A DNA stretch of 18,056 nucleotides. Source: Caulobacteraceae bacterium. GTDB lineage: Bacteria; Pseudomonadota; Alphaproteobacteria; Caulobacterales; Caulobacteraceae. The stretch is taken from positions 1 through 18,056 of the forward strand of contig SDZP01000028.1 in assembly GCA_004144935.1 (NCBI GenBank), written 5' to 3'. A program made the translations under genes and the position numbers. The notes under the pieces were generated by a model. It was not told the origin of the DNA. It was given only the letters and a program-made list of their open reading frames with translations, and ran no database searches. Positions 5,877 through 13,798 of this stretch are shown here, one piece after another (positions within the stretch are counted from its first letter, which is position 1; every line of letters begins with the position of its first letter).

Positions 5877-7342
5877 CAGATTTCCTTCCCAGTCATGCGG
5901 GCGATGGCGGCGGTCGTGGAATAGCCGTCGACCAGCGGGGCGAGCTTCACCTCGCCGCCCCAGCCCTGCACCAGTTCATGGCCGACCACGCCCTCGACGG
6001 TGTAGTCGGCGCCCTTGATCAGCACGTCGGGCCGGGCGGCCTCGATCAACTTCAGGGGTGTGTCCTCGTCGAAGGCGGTGACCAGGTCGACGCCGGCCAG
6101 GCCGGCAAGCACCATGGCCCGGCTCTCCAGGTCGTTGACCGGCCGGCCCTCGCCCTTCAGGGCCCGGACCGAACTGTCGCTGTTGACCGCCACGATCAGC
6201 CGGTCGCACCAGGCGCGGGCCTGGGCCAGATAGGCGACGTGACCCTTGTGCAGGATGTCGAAGCAGCCGTTGGTGAAGCCGACCTTCAGCCCCTGCTGCC
6301 GCCACTCGGCCGCCTGCTGGGCCATCTGGGCCGGGCTGGCCAACTTGGCCTCGGCGGGCGCCATGTGGGCGGCGATCTCGGCCTCGACCAGATCACGCGG
6401 CGTCGCCGTGGCGGTGCCGGCCTTGCCGACCACCACGCCGCTGGCCAGCAGGGCGAAGCTGACCGCATCGTCCATCGCCTGGCCGGCGGCCAGCGCCAGC
6501 CCCAGAGCCGCCAGGGCCGTGTCGCCGGCCCCGGAGACGTCGAACACCTCGCGCGGCCGGCCGGGATAGTGGGTCACCCCCTGCCCCCGCACGGCCAGGC
6601 TCATGCCTTTGGCGGCCCGGGTGACCAGCACCGCCTTGCAGCGCGACAGGTCCAGTGCGCGGGCCAAGGCGGCTTCGACCTCCTCGTCGGTGTCCGTCGG
6701 CATGTCGGTGGCGCGGGCCAGTTCGCTGGCGTTGGGTTTGACGATGTCGGCCGCCCCGTAGCGGGCGAAGCTGCGGGCCTTGGAGTCGACGATCAGCACC
6801 ACGCCGCGGGCGCGGGCATCCAGACAGGCCTCGATGACCTTCTGGGTCACGGCGCCCTTGCCGTAGTCGGACAGCAGGATGGCGCCAGCCCCCTCGGCCG
6901 CGTAGCGGGCCGAGGCGGCGATCTTGCCTTCGGTGTCCCGCACGGCGGGCGAGGCGTCTTCCGAATCGACCCGCAGCAACTGCTGGCCGGAGGCGACGTA
7001 GCGGGTCTTCACAGTGGTCGGGCGATGGGCGTCGGTGACGAGGTGCGATTCGAGCCCTGCCTCGGCGCTGATCATGCGCAGCGCCTCCTTGCCGGCCCCG
7101 TCATCGCCGATCAGCCCCGCCAGCGCCGCCTTGCCGCCCAGGGCCGCAACGTTGCGCGCCACGTTTCCCGCCCCGCCCAGCATCGCCGTCTCGCGGCCCA
7201 GCGCCAAAACGGGAACGGGCGCCTCCGGGCTGGTGCGGCTGACGTCGCCGTAGACGAAGCGGTCGACCATCACGTCGCCCACGCAGGCCACACGGGCGCC
7301 GACGATGGCGTCGAGGAGTTTCTGAAGGCCGGCGAGGTCCAT
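5876..7342 (-). CDS. hldE: Bifunctional heptose-7-phosphate kinase / heptose-1-phosphate adenylyltransferase
   Basis: Two-domain cytoplasmic enzyme of 488 residues (E. coli HldE 477) for ADP-heptose synthesis. The N-terminal PfkB/ribokinase domain phosphorylates D-glycero-D-manno-heptose 7-phosphate at C1. The C-terminal cytidylyltransferase-like domain adenylylates heptose 1-phosphate. Visible are SPEAPVPVL (38-46), GGAGNVARNVAALGG (56-70), the kinase anion-hole and catalytic motif GAGD (271-274), and the nucleotidyltransferase motif NGCFDILHKGH (358-368). ATG 7342 (MDLAGLQKLLD) fits the family start. An in-frame TTG 99 bases upstream would add an unconserved stretch overlapping the divergent photolyase promoter, and was rejected. 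hldD is coupled downstream. The phosphatase GmhB and isomerase GmhA are not in the window. Confidence 0.93.
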   Translation of the reverse strand: MDLAGLQKLLDAIVGARVACVGDVMVDRFVYGDVSRTSPEAPVPVLALGRETAMLGGAGNVARNVAALGGKAALAGLIGDDGAGKEALRMISAEAGLESHLVTDAHRPTTVKTRYVASGQQLLRVDSEDASPAVRDTEGKIAASARYAAEGAGAILLSDYGKGAVTQKVIEACLDARARGVVLIVDSKARSFARYGAADIVKPNASELARATDMPTDTDEEVEAALARALDLSRCKAVLVTRAAKGMSLAVRGQGVTHYPGRPREVFDVSGAGDTALAALGLALAAGQAMDDAVSFALLASGVVVGKAGTATATPRDLVEAEIAAHMAPAEAKLASPAQMAQQAAEWRQQGLKVGFTNGCFDILHKGHVAYLAQARAWCDRLIVAVNSDSSVRALKGEGRPVNDLESRAMVLAGLAGVDLVTAFDEDTPLKLIEAARPDVLIKGADYTVEGVVGHELVQGWGGEVKLAPLVDGYSTTAAIARMTGKEI

Positions 7343-7393
7343 GGGAGGCAGGCTCTGCTCTCTGACGCTGGGGCGGTCAAGACCGGGCGCAGG

Positions 7394-7423
7394 TGATCCA
7401 ATGTCGGACCCGCAACGTAGGGA
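7394..7423 (+). promoter_or_regulatory. Candidate RpoE/ChrR-type (ECF11) promoter of the photolyase operon
   Basis: TGATCC (7394-7399), 18 bases, then TAGGGA (7418-7423). The Rhodobacter sphaeroides singlet-oxygen sigma factor RpoE recognises a -35 of TGATCC and a TA-rich -10 of the TAAGA kind at this spacing. The -35 is exact; the -10 keeps the TA and purines. Transcription would begin within a base or two of the GTG at 7429, implying a leaderless or nearly leaderless mRNA. It lies in the 86-base gap between divergent hldE and the photolyase. The genes that follow are known members of that regulon, which raises confidence above a bare motif match. Confidence 0.55.
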
Positions 7424-7428
7424 CTGGC

Positions 7429-8898
7429 GTGACCACGCCAAGTTCCGACACCCCCACGCTCCTCTGGTTTCGCCAGGACCTGCGACTTGCCGACAACCCG
7501 GCGCTGCATGCGGCCATCACCGCCGCCGGGGCGCCGGTAATTCCGGTCTACATCCTCGACGAAACGGACGGGGTGCGGCCAATGGGCGGGGCGTCGCGCT
7601 GGTGGCTGGACAAGTCGCTTGGCGCCCTGGCCGCCGACCTGGAGGCGCGCGGATCGCGGTTGATCCTGCGCCGGGGGCCTGCCGCCAGGGTGCTGGATGA
7701 ACTGATCGCCGAAACCGGCGCCGCCGCCGTCCACTGGAACCGGCTCTATGACGCCGGCGCCATCGCCCGCGACACGGCGATCAAGACACGGCTGACCAGG
7801 GAGGGTGTGGCCTGCCTGTCCTGCAACGCCGCCCTGCTCAATGAGCCCTGGGAGATCCAGTCGGGCAGCGGCGGGCCCTACAAGGTCTATACCCCCTACT
7901 GGCGCGCGGCCCGCCAGCGCGTCGCCCACAGCGTGATCCACCGCGCCCCGACCGCCGTCGCCGCCCCCAGGGCCTGGCCCAAATCCGACCGGCTGGCGGA
8001 CTGGGCCCTGCACCCGCGCTATCCGGACTGGTCGAAGACCTTCAACTGGACGCCCGGCGAGGCCGGTGCGCGCGACGCCCTGCACGACTTCCTGGACGGC
8101 CCGGTGCGCGACTATTCCACCGACCGGGACCGTCCCGACAGGGCCGGAACCTCGCGCCTCTCACCCCATCTGCATTTCGGCGAGATCGGTCCCCGCCAGG
8201 TCTGGCGCGCCGCGCAGGACGCCGCCGCCCGGGGCGCTTCAGAGAGCCAGGTCGACAAGTTCCTGGCCGAACTGGGCTGGCGAGAGTTCCACCACAACCT
8301 GCTGTTCCACTGGCCGGACCTGGCGACCCGGAACTTCCGGCCCGAGTGGGACGCCTTCGTCTGGCGCGACGACGAGGAGGCCTTCCAGGCCTGGACCAAG
8401 GGCCAGACCGGTTTCCCCATCGTCGACGCCGGCATGCGGGAACTCTGGGCCACCGGCTTCATGCACAACCGGGTGCGGATGATCGTCGCCAGCTTCCTGA
8501 TCAAGGACCTGATGATCGACTGGCGGCGCGGCGAGCAATGGTTCTGGGACTGCCTGGTCGACGCCGACGAGGCCCAGAACGCCGCCAACTGGCAATGGGT
8601 CGCCGGCAGCGGGGCGGACGCCTCTCCCTACTTCCGGGTCTTCAATCCGATGACCCAGGGCCAGAAGTTCGATCCGGACGGGACCTACGTCCGCCAATGG
8701 GTGCCGGAATTGCGAAACCTGCCGAACGGGGTCATCCACGCCCCCTGGACGGCCGTATCTGAAGTGCTGGACCGGGCTGATCTGCAGCTTGGTCGGGACT
8801 ACCCCAGACCCCTCGTCGACCATGGCAGGGCGAGGGATCGTGCGCTGGAAGCCTACGCGGCCTTGAGAGCCGCTCCTCGAGAGACGGAGCTCACGTGA
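7429..8898 (+). CDS. phr: Class I deoxyribodipyrimidine photolyase (cryptochrome/photolyase family)
   Basis: Blue-light flavoenzyme that reverses cyclobutane pyrimidine dimers. It has 489 residues, typical of class I enzymes (about 470). The N-terminal antenna-binding Rossmann domain starts at LLWFRQDLRLADNPAL (11-26). The FAD-binding C-terminal half shows TSRLSPHLHFGEIGPR (241-256), WREFHHNLL (284-292), GQTGFPIVDAGMREL (325-339), MHNRVRMIVASFLIKDL (345-361) and DADEAQNAANWQW (378-390). GTG 7429 was chosen because the candidate promoter places the transcript start there. An in-frame GTG at 7393 would lie upstream of the -35. The TGA overlaps the next GTG (GTGA), so it heads a coupled four-gene operon. 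A second, unrelated-type photolyase lies at 12245-13798. Confidence 0.93.
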   Translation: MTTPSSDTPTLLWFRQDLRLADNPALHAAITAAGAPVIPVYILDETDGVRPMGGASRWWLDKSLGALAADLEARGSRLILRRGPAARVLDELIAETGAAAVHWNRLYDAGAIARDTAIKTRLTREGVACLSCNAALLNEPWEIQSGSGGPYKVYTPYWRAARQRVAHSVIHRAPTAVAAPRAWPKSDRLADWALHPRYPDWSKTFNWTPGEAGARDALHDFLDGPVRDYSTDRDRPDRAGTSRLSPHLHFGEIGPRQVWRAAQDAAARGASESQVDKFLAELGWREFHHNLLFHWPDLATRNFRPEWDAFVWRDDEEAFQAWTKGQTGFPIVDAGMRELWATGFMHNRVRMIVASFLIKDLMIDWRRGEQWFWDCLVDADEAQNAANWQWVAGSGADASPYFRVFNPMTQGQKFDPDGTYVRQWVPELRNLPNGVIHAPWTAVSEVLDRADLQLGRDYPRPLVDHGRARDRALEAYAALRAAPRETELT

Positions 8899-10199
8899 AG
8901 ATCGCAGTCATCGGTTCAGGCGTCGCGGGCCTCAGCGCCGCCCTGGCGCTCAAGGACGTCCACGCCGTCACTCTGTTCGAGAAGGACAGCCGGCTGGGCG
9001 GCCACGCCAACACCGTGACCGTCGACTGCTCGGACGGCCCGGTCGCCGTCGACACCGGCTTCATCGTCTATAACCAGGACAACTATCCCAATCTCGTCGG
9101 CCTGCTGGACAGCCTGGGCGTCGAGAGCCGGCTGACCGACATGAGCTTCGCCTGCGCCGGCGGCGGCGTCGAATGGTCGTCGAACTTCCCCAGGGGGGTG
9201 TTCGCCCAGAAGCGGAACCTGGTGAACCCCTCATTCCTGTGGATGCTGAACGACATCCGCCGCTTCAACGACCTGGCCCGCAACGACCTTTTGAAGGCCG
9301 ACCTCAAGGACCTGTCTTTGGGCGCCTACCTGAAACTGCGCGGCTTCGCCGAGAGCTTCCGCGACCGCTACCTGCTGCCCATGGGCGCCGCCATCTGGTC
9401 GACCACGGAGGGCCGCATCGGCGACTTCCCGGCCGAAAGTTTCCTTCGCTTCCTGTCGAACCACGGCCTGCTGCAATTCACGCCGCCGATGTGGAAGACG
9501 GTCGCCGGCGGCAGCCGCGCCTACGTCGAGAAGATCGGCGCCATCCTGGGCGACCGGGTCCGCACCGGCGCCGGGGTGACGTCGGTTCGCCGGGTCGGCG
9601 GCGGCGTGCTGGTCGAGGCCGGACGGGGACCCGAACGGTTCGACCAGGTCATCATGGCCTGCCATTCGGACCAGAGCCTGGCGTTGCTGGACACCGACGC
9701 CGAGGAGCGCGCCTTCCTCAGCGCCATCCGCTACTCGGCCAACAAGGCCGTCCTGCATCGCGATCCGGCCCTGATGCCGGTGCGACGCCCGGCTTGGGGC
9801 AGCTGGAACTACATCGGCGATAGGCAATCGGCGTCAACGCCTTACGTCACCTACTGGATGAACAATCTCCAGATGCTGACGACCGCCGACCCGCTGTTCG
9901 TCACCCTCAACGGTCCGCCGGCCGACCCGTCGCTGGTCATCGCCGAGTACGACTACGAACACCCGCAGTTCGACACCGCCGCCTTGGCGGCCCAGCGCCG
10001 CATCGGCCGTATCCAGGGCCGGGGTGGGGTCTGGTACGCCGGCGCCTGGCTGGGCTACGGTTTTCATGAGGACGGCGTCACCTCCGGTCTCAAGGCGGCG
10101 CTGGCGCTCGGCGGCCGCGTGCCCTGGGATTTCGTCGACCACCGCGTCGCCAGCTTCGAAGGCTCGACCGCCTGCCTGCCCAAGGCCGTCGCCGCTTGA
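8895..10199 (+). CDS. COG2907-type FAD/NAD-binding oxidoreductase (amine-oxidase fold)
   Basis: Predicted flavoprotein of 434 residues. The N-terminal dinucleotide-binding motif is VIGSGVAGLSAA (G7, G9, G12), with the ribose-binding acidic residue Glu29 in LFEKDSRLGGHANT. The C-terminal FAD-contact region is WYAGAWLGYGFHEDGVTSG. This arrangement is that of the COG2907 'predicted NAD/FAD-binding protein' group, related to phytoene desaturases and monoamine oxidases. It is repeatedly found next to DUF1365 and Cfa-like genes. In Rhodobacter the equivalent genes belong to the singlet-oxygen regulon and have been linked to fatty-acid modification. The substrate here is unknown; a membrane lipid acyl chain is the best inference. 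GTG 8895 has GGAG five bases upstream and overlaps the photolyase stop. Its own TGA overlaps the TTG start of the next gene. Confidence 0.85.
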   Translation: MKIAVIGSGVAGLSAALALKDVHAVTLFEKDSRLGGHANTVTVDCSDGPVAVDTGFIVYNQDNYPNLVGLLDSLGVESRLTDMSFACAGGGVEWSSNFPRGVFAQKRNLVNPSFLWMLNDIRRFNDLARNDLLKADLKDLSLGAYLKLRGFAESFRDRYLLPMGAAIWSTTEGRIGDFPAESFLRFLSNHGLLQFTPPMWKTVAGGSRAYVEKIGAILGDRVRTGAGVTSVRRVGGGVLVEAGRGPERFDQVIMACHSDQSLALLDTDAEERAFLSAIRYSANKAVLHRDPALMPVRRPAWGSWNYIGDRQSASTPYVTYWMNNLQMLTTADPLFVTLNGPPADPSLVIAEYDYEHPQFDTAALAAQRRIGRIQGRGGVWYAGAWLGYGFHEDGVTSGLKAALALGGRVPWDFVDHRVASFEGSTACLPKAVAA

Positions 10200-11062
10200 C
10201 CGCCGCCGCCCTCTATGTGGGGGAGACCTGGCACAAGCGGTTTGGGTCCAAGCCGCATGAGTTCCGCTATCGGCTGTTCCAGCTGCTGGTGGACATTGAT
10301 CAGCTGGATCAAGCCTTTGCAGGCCTGAAGTGGATGAAACTCGGGCCCAGGGGCCTGATGAGCTTCGACCCGCGCGACCATGGCGATCGCCTGAGCCACA
10401 GCCTGCGTCCGTGGGTTTGCGCCGCGCTCGCCCAGGCCGGGGTGGAGGCCAGCGCGATGACAATCCGCCTCCTCTGCTTCCCGCGCGTGCTCGGCTTCGT
10501 GTTCAACCCGCTGTCGGTGTTCTTCGTCCATGCCGCCGATGGCCGGCTGGAGGCGGTGATCTATGAGGTCAACAACACCTTCGGCCAGACCCATGCCTAT
10601 GTGATCCCGGCCACCGATGGGCCGCGTCAAAGCCAGCGGGCCGCCAAGCGCTTCTACGTCTCGCCCTTCTTCAAGGTCGAGGGCGAGTACCGCTTCGACA
10701 TCTCCGCCCCCGGCGAGACTCTGGACCTGCGCATCGTCAAGGCCGTGGCCGGAAAGCCCGACTTCGTCGCCACGCAGGACGCAACGAGACAACCACTGAC
10801 GGATCAACGTCTTGCGGCGCTCTTCTGGTCCATCCCGCTGATGACCCTGAAGGTCGTCGCCGCCATCCACTGGGAGGCGCTGCGCCTGTTCGTGAAGGGG
10901 GCGCCTTTCGGGGCGCGGCCGCCGGGGCCGCAAACCGGACTCAGCGCAGGCGAGCCTCTGGGTCTCGCGCAACCGAAAAACAGTGATAGAATTTCCTCGG
11001 AGACGCGGAGCGAACATGAGCGAGATCGCCTCAAACGCCACGTCAGAGTGGGAAACGCCTGA
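10196..11062 (+). CDS. DUF1365 family protein (COG3496)
   Basis: A protein of 288 residues of unknown biochemical activity. DUF1365 hallmarks are ALYVGETWHKRF at the N-terminus, FRYRLFQLLVDID, IRLLCFPRVLGFVFNPLSVFF, YEVNNTFGQTHAYV and KRFYVSPFFKVEGEYRF. The TTG start at 10196 overlaps the TGA of the oxidoreductase (TTGA). It is preferred because the conserved ALYVG segment begins four residues later. The C-terminal ~45 residues look unconserved and basic and run 47 bases into the methyltransferase gene. The family nearly always accompanies COG2907 and Cfa-like methyltransferases, so a role in unusual fatty-acid formation or oxidative-stress lipid remodelling is inferred, not shown. Confidence 0.88.
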   Translation: MTAAALYVGETWHKRFGSKPHEFRYRLFQLLVDIDQLDQAFAGLKWMKLGPRGLMSFDPRDHGDRLSHSLRPWVCAALAQAGVEASAMTIRLLCFPRVLGFVFNPLSVFFVHAADGRLEAVIYEVNNTFGQTHAYVIPATDGPRQSQRAAKRFYVSPFFKVEGEYRFDISAPGETLDLRIVKAVAGKPDFVATQDATRQPLTDQRLAALFWSIPLMTLKVVAAIHWEALRLFVKGAPFGARPPGPQTGLSAGEPLGLAQPKNSDRISSETRSEHERDRLKRHVRVGNA

Positions 11063-12248
11063 CTTCCGGGCCGCTCCGGCGGCCTTCCGCACGGCCATGA
11101 AGGTCCTGCGCAGCAACTGGGATACAGGCAATCTCGACGTGGTCATGCCGGGCGGCCGGCGACTGGAATTCCGGGGGGCCCAACCTGGGCCAGCGGCCGA
11201 GCTGATCATCAAGGATTACAAGGCCATAGGTCGGGTCATGTCCGCCGCTGACATCGGCTTTGCCGAAGGCTACATGGCCGGCGAATGGGACACCCCCGAC
11301 CTGCCGGCGCTGCTGACCGCCTTCACCTGGAACCTCGACCAGATCGGCCGGATCATGGCCGGCAACCCGCTGGTCCAGGCCTGGAATTTCCTGACCCACC
11401 TGCTGCGGCCCAACGACCGCGAGGGCAGCAAGCGCAACATCCACGCCCATTACGATCTGGGAAACCGGTTCTACGAGTTGTGGCTCGACCGGACGATGAC
11501 CTATTCGTCGGCCCGCTTCGAGCGACCGGACCAGACGCTGGAAGAAGCCCAACACGAGAAGTACGCCGCCCTCGCCCGCTCTATCGAGCTCAAGTCCGGT
11601 CAGTCGGTGCTGGAGATCGGCTGCGGCTGGGGCGGTTTCGCGGAGTTCGCGGCCAGGGAGGTCGGCGCCAAAGTCACCGGCATCACCATCTCCAAGGCCC
11701 AGTACGACTATGCCCGCGAGCGGATGTTCCGGCAGGGGCTGGCTGACAAGGCCGACATCCAGCTGATCGACTATCGCGATGTGCCGGGCCGCTTCGACCG
11801 CGTCGCCTCGATCGAGATGTTCGAGGCGGTGGGCGAGAAGTACTGGCCGACCTATTTCGGCAAGATCCACGACGTGCTCAGCCCGGGCGGCCGCGCCGGC
11901 CTGCAGATCATCACCATCAAGGACGAGTTCTTCGACCACTATCGGAGCCACGCCGACTTCATCCAGAAGTACGTCTTCCCGGGCGGCATGCTGCCCAGCG
12001 AGGAGAAGCTGAAGGCCCAGACCGACCGGGCCGGCCTCGACTGGACCGGGCTGAATCGTTTTGGCGAGTGCTACGCCGACACCCTGAACCTGTGGCTTCA
12101 GCGTTTCGACGCGGTCTGGGATCAGGTCAGGGCGCAGGGCTTCGATGAGCGGTTCCGCAAGCTGTGGCGGTTCTACCTCGCCTACTGCGAGGCCGGCTTC
12201 CGCACCGGCCGGACCAACGTCGTGCAGCTGGGGCTGTCGCGGACCTAG
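11016..12248 (+). CDS. Cfa-like SAM-dependent fatty-acyl phospholipid methyltransferase
   Basis: A protein of 410 residues that would transfer methyl or methylene from S-adenosylmethionine to unsaturated acyl chains of membrane phospholipids. The family signature NIHAHYDLGNRFYELWLD (141-158) is followed by the SAM-binding loop LEIGCGWGG (199-207) and SIEMFEAVG (265-273). Glu270 corresponds to the E. coli Cfa glutamate in MFEHVG. The family also shows FIQKYVFPGGMLPS (315-328). The E. coli bicarbonate-binding His of LHTIG is not seen: the segment reads QIITIKDEF (297-305). It may therefore be a methylase of the UfaM/CfaA kind rather than a true cyclopropane synthase. ATG 11016 has GGAG five bases upstream and lies inside the end of the DUF1365 gene. 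Its TAG shares a CTAG with the convergent photolyase. Confidence 0.88.
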   Translation: MSEIASNATSEWETPDFRAAPAAFRTAMKVLRSNWDTGNLDVVMPGGRRLEFRGAQPGPAAELIIKDYKAIGRVMSAADIGFAEGYMAGEWDTPDLPALLTAFTWNLDQIGRIMAGNPLVQAWNFLTHLLRPNDREGSKRNIHAHYDLGNRFYELWLDRTMTYSSARFERPDQTLEEAQHEKYAALARSIELKSGQSVLEIGCGWGGFAEFAAREVGAKVTGITISKAQYDYARERMFRQGLADKADIQLIDYRDVPGRFDRVASIEMFEAVGEKYWPTYFGKIHDVLSPGGRAGLQIITIKDEFFDHYRSHADFIQKYVFPGGMLPSEEKLKAQTDRAGLDWTGLNRFGECYADTLNLWLQRFDAVWDQVRAQGFDERFRKLWRFYLAYCEAGFRTGRTNVVQLGLSRT

Positions 12249-13798
12249 AGCGGCGCGGCGCCCATGGCGAGTCGCGTCGCCTCAGCCTTTGCCCGGATCC
12301 GTTGGCGCTCCTCCGGCGTCATCCGGGATAGGGTCTTGTAGGGCATCTGCAACCTGTGCAGTCCCGCCAGCCTCGGTGCGTTGCGGTCCAGAAAATCCCA
12401 GTAGAGGGCGTTGAACGGACAGGCGTCGTCCTGCAACCGGCCCTTGACGTCGTAGCGGCAGGACCCGCAGGCGTTGCTCATCCGGTTGATGTAGGCGCCG
12501 CCGGCGGCATAGGGCTTGGAACCCACGATGCCGCCGTCGGCGAAGGTCGCCATGCCGTGGGTGTTGGGCAGTTCCACCCATTCGAAGGCGTCGGCGAAGA
12601 CGACCATGTACCAGTCGTTGATCTCGGCCGGTGCGACCCCCAGCAGCATCGCCAGGTTGCCGGTCACCATCAGCCGCTGGATGTGGTGGGCGTAGGCGTG
12701 ATCCCTGACCTGGGCGACGACGTCGGCGACGCAGGCCATGTCGGTCTCGCCGGACCAGTAGAACCAGGGCAGCCGTCGATCGGCCTGCAGCGCATTGCGC
12801 AGGGCGTATTCCGGCATCTTCAGCCAGTAGACGCCGCGCACGAACTCCCGCCAGCCGATGATCTGGCGGATGAAGCCCTCGACGGCGTTGAGCGGCGCCC
12901 GTCCGTCGCGCCAGCGGGCCTCCGCCGCCCGGCAGACTTCGAGCGGGTCCAGCAGGCCCAGATGCAGGCTGGTGGAGATGCCGGCATGCCACATCCAGGT
13001 CTCGCCCAGCAGCATGGTGTCCTGCCACTGGCCAAAGCCCGGCAGGGCGTGATCGAGGAACCAGTCGAACTCCGCCTGCGCCTCCGCCGCCGTCGTCGCC
13101 CAGGCGAACTGCTCGAGGCCGCCGAAATGATCGGCGAACCGGGCCTCGACCTCGGCTATGACCTGACGGGTTGCATGGGACGGTGGGGTCCGGGGATTGG
13201 TCGGCGGCCGCAGGTGACGCGCCGGTCCGTTGCGGTTGTCGCGATCGAGGTTCCAGACCCCACCGACCGGCTGGTCGCCGTCCATCAACAGGCCGGTGCG
13301 CCGGCGCATGTCGCGATAGAACCACTCCATGGTCAGGTCGCGGCGGCCCTCCGACCATCGGGCGAAGTCGGCGCGGCTGCACAGGAAACGGCTGTCCTCC
13401 CGAACCTCTATCGGTATCGACTGCGTCTGCGCGAAAGCCTCGAGCGCCGCTTCCAGCCGCCACTCGCCGCAGGCGGTCCGGACCACCCGCGTCGGCGCCA
13501 GGGCCTCGATCGCGCGGCCAAGTTCGCCAGCAATGGAGCCGGTGCTGCCGGCGTCATCTATGCGGATGTAGCGGACCCGCACCCCACCGGCCTCTAGCGC
13601 GCGGGCATGGGCGCGCATGGCCGCGAAGATCAGGGCGATCTTCTGTTTGTGGTGCAGCACATAGGTGGCCTCGTCGGCCACCTCCGCCATCAGCACGGTA
13701 TCGGCCGCGGGGTTCAGACCTTCGAGTGCCGAGAGGTTGGCGCCGAGCTGATCGCCCAGCACCAGGCGAAGGACGCCGCCGGAGGGATTGCAAACCAT
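12245..13798 (-). CDS. Iron-sulfur bacterial (6-4) photolyase (FeS-BCP, PhrB/CryB type)
   Basis: Light-dependent repair flavoenzyme of the 'photolyase-related' family, 517 residues. Four cysteines (356, 444, 447, 460) have exactly the spacing (88, 3, 13) of the 4Fe-4S ligands in Agrobacterium PhrB (350, 438, 441, 454). His371 and His372 in AHHIQRLM fall where PhrB has its active-site histidines. The N-terminus (LRLVLGDQLGANLSAL) is the antenna domain, and GETWMWHAGISTSLHLGLL and NDWYMVVFADAFEWVELPNTHGM flank the flavin pocket. PhrB repairs (6-4) photoproducts; the related Rhodobacter CryB also affects photo-oxidative stress gene expression. ATG 13798 is used. Its TAG shares the tetranucleotide CTAG with the methyltransferase stop, so the photolyase is convergent with the operon holding a class I photolyase. 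Confidence 0.93.
   Translation of the reverse strand: MVCNPSGGVLRLVLGDQLGANLSALEGLNPAADTVLMAEVADEATYVLHHKQKIALIFAAMRAHARALEAGGVRVRYIRIDDAGSTGSIAGELGRAIEALAPTRVVRTACGEWRLEAALEAFAQTQSIPIEVREDSRFLCSRADFARWSEGRRDLTMEWFYRDMRRRTGLLMDGDQPVGGVWNLDRDNRNGPARHLRPPTNPRTPPSHATRQVIAEVEARFADHFGGLEQFAWATTAAEAQAEFDWFLDHALPGFGQWQDTMLLGETWMWHAGISTSLHLGLLDPLEVCRAAEARWRDGRAPLNAVEGFIRQIIGWREFVRGVYWLKMPEYALRNALQADRRLPWFYWSGETDMACVADVVAQVRDHAYAHHIQRLMVTGNLAMLLGVAPAEINDWYMVVFADAFEWVELPNTHGMATFADGGIVGSKPYAAGGAYINRMSNACGSCRYDVKGRLQDDACPFNALYWDFLDRNAPRLAGLHRLQMPYKTLSRMTPEERQRIRAKAEATRLAMGAAPL

Noticed and set aside
5978..7396. Long plus-strand open frame opposite hldE (about 470 codons)
   Set aside because: It is antisense to a firmly identified gene. 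Its translation is rich in Gly/Gln/His/Arg/Ala without any domain, the usual shadow of high-GC coding DNA.
7343..7441. Upstream TTG start for hldE giving 33 extra residues
   Set aside because: The extension has no family similarity and would run across the photolyase promoter and start; ATG 7342 begins the conserved sequence.
12356..13597. Plus-strand open frame opposite the iron-sulfur photolyase
   Set aside because: Shadow of the photolyase, whose four cluster cysteines and flavin motifs are clear on the minus strand.
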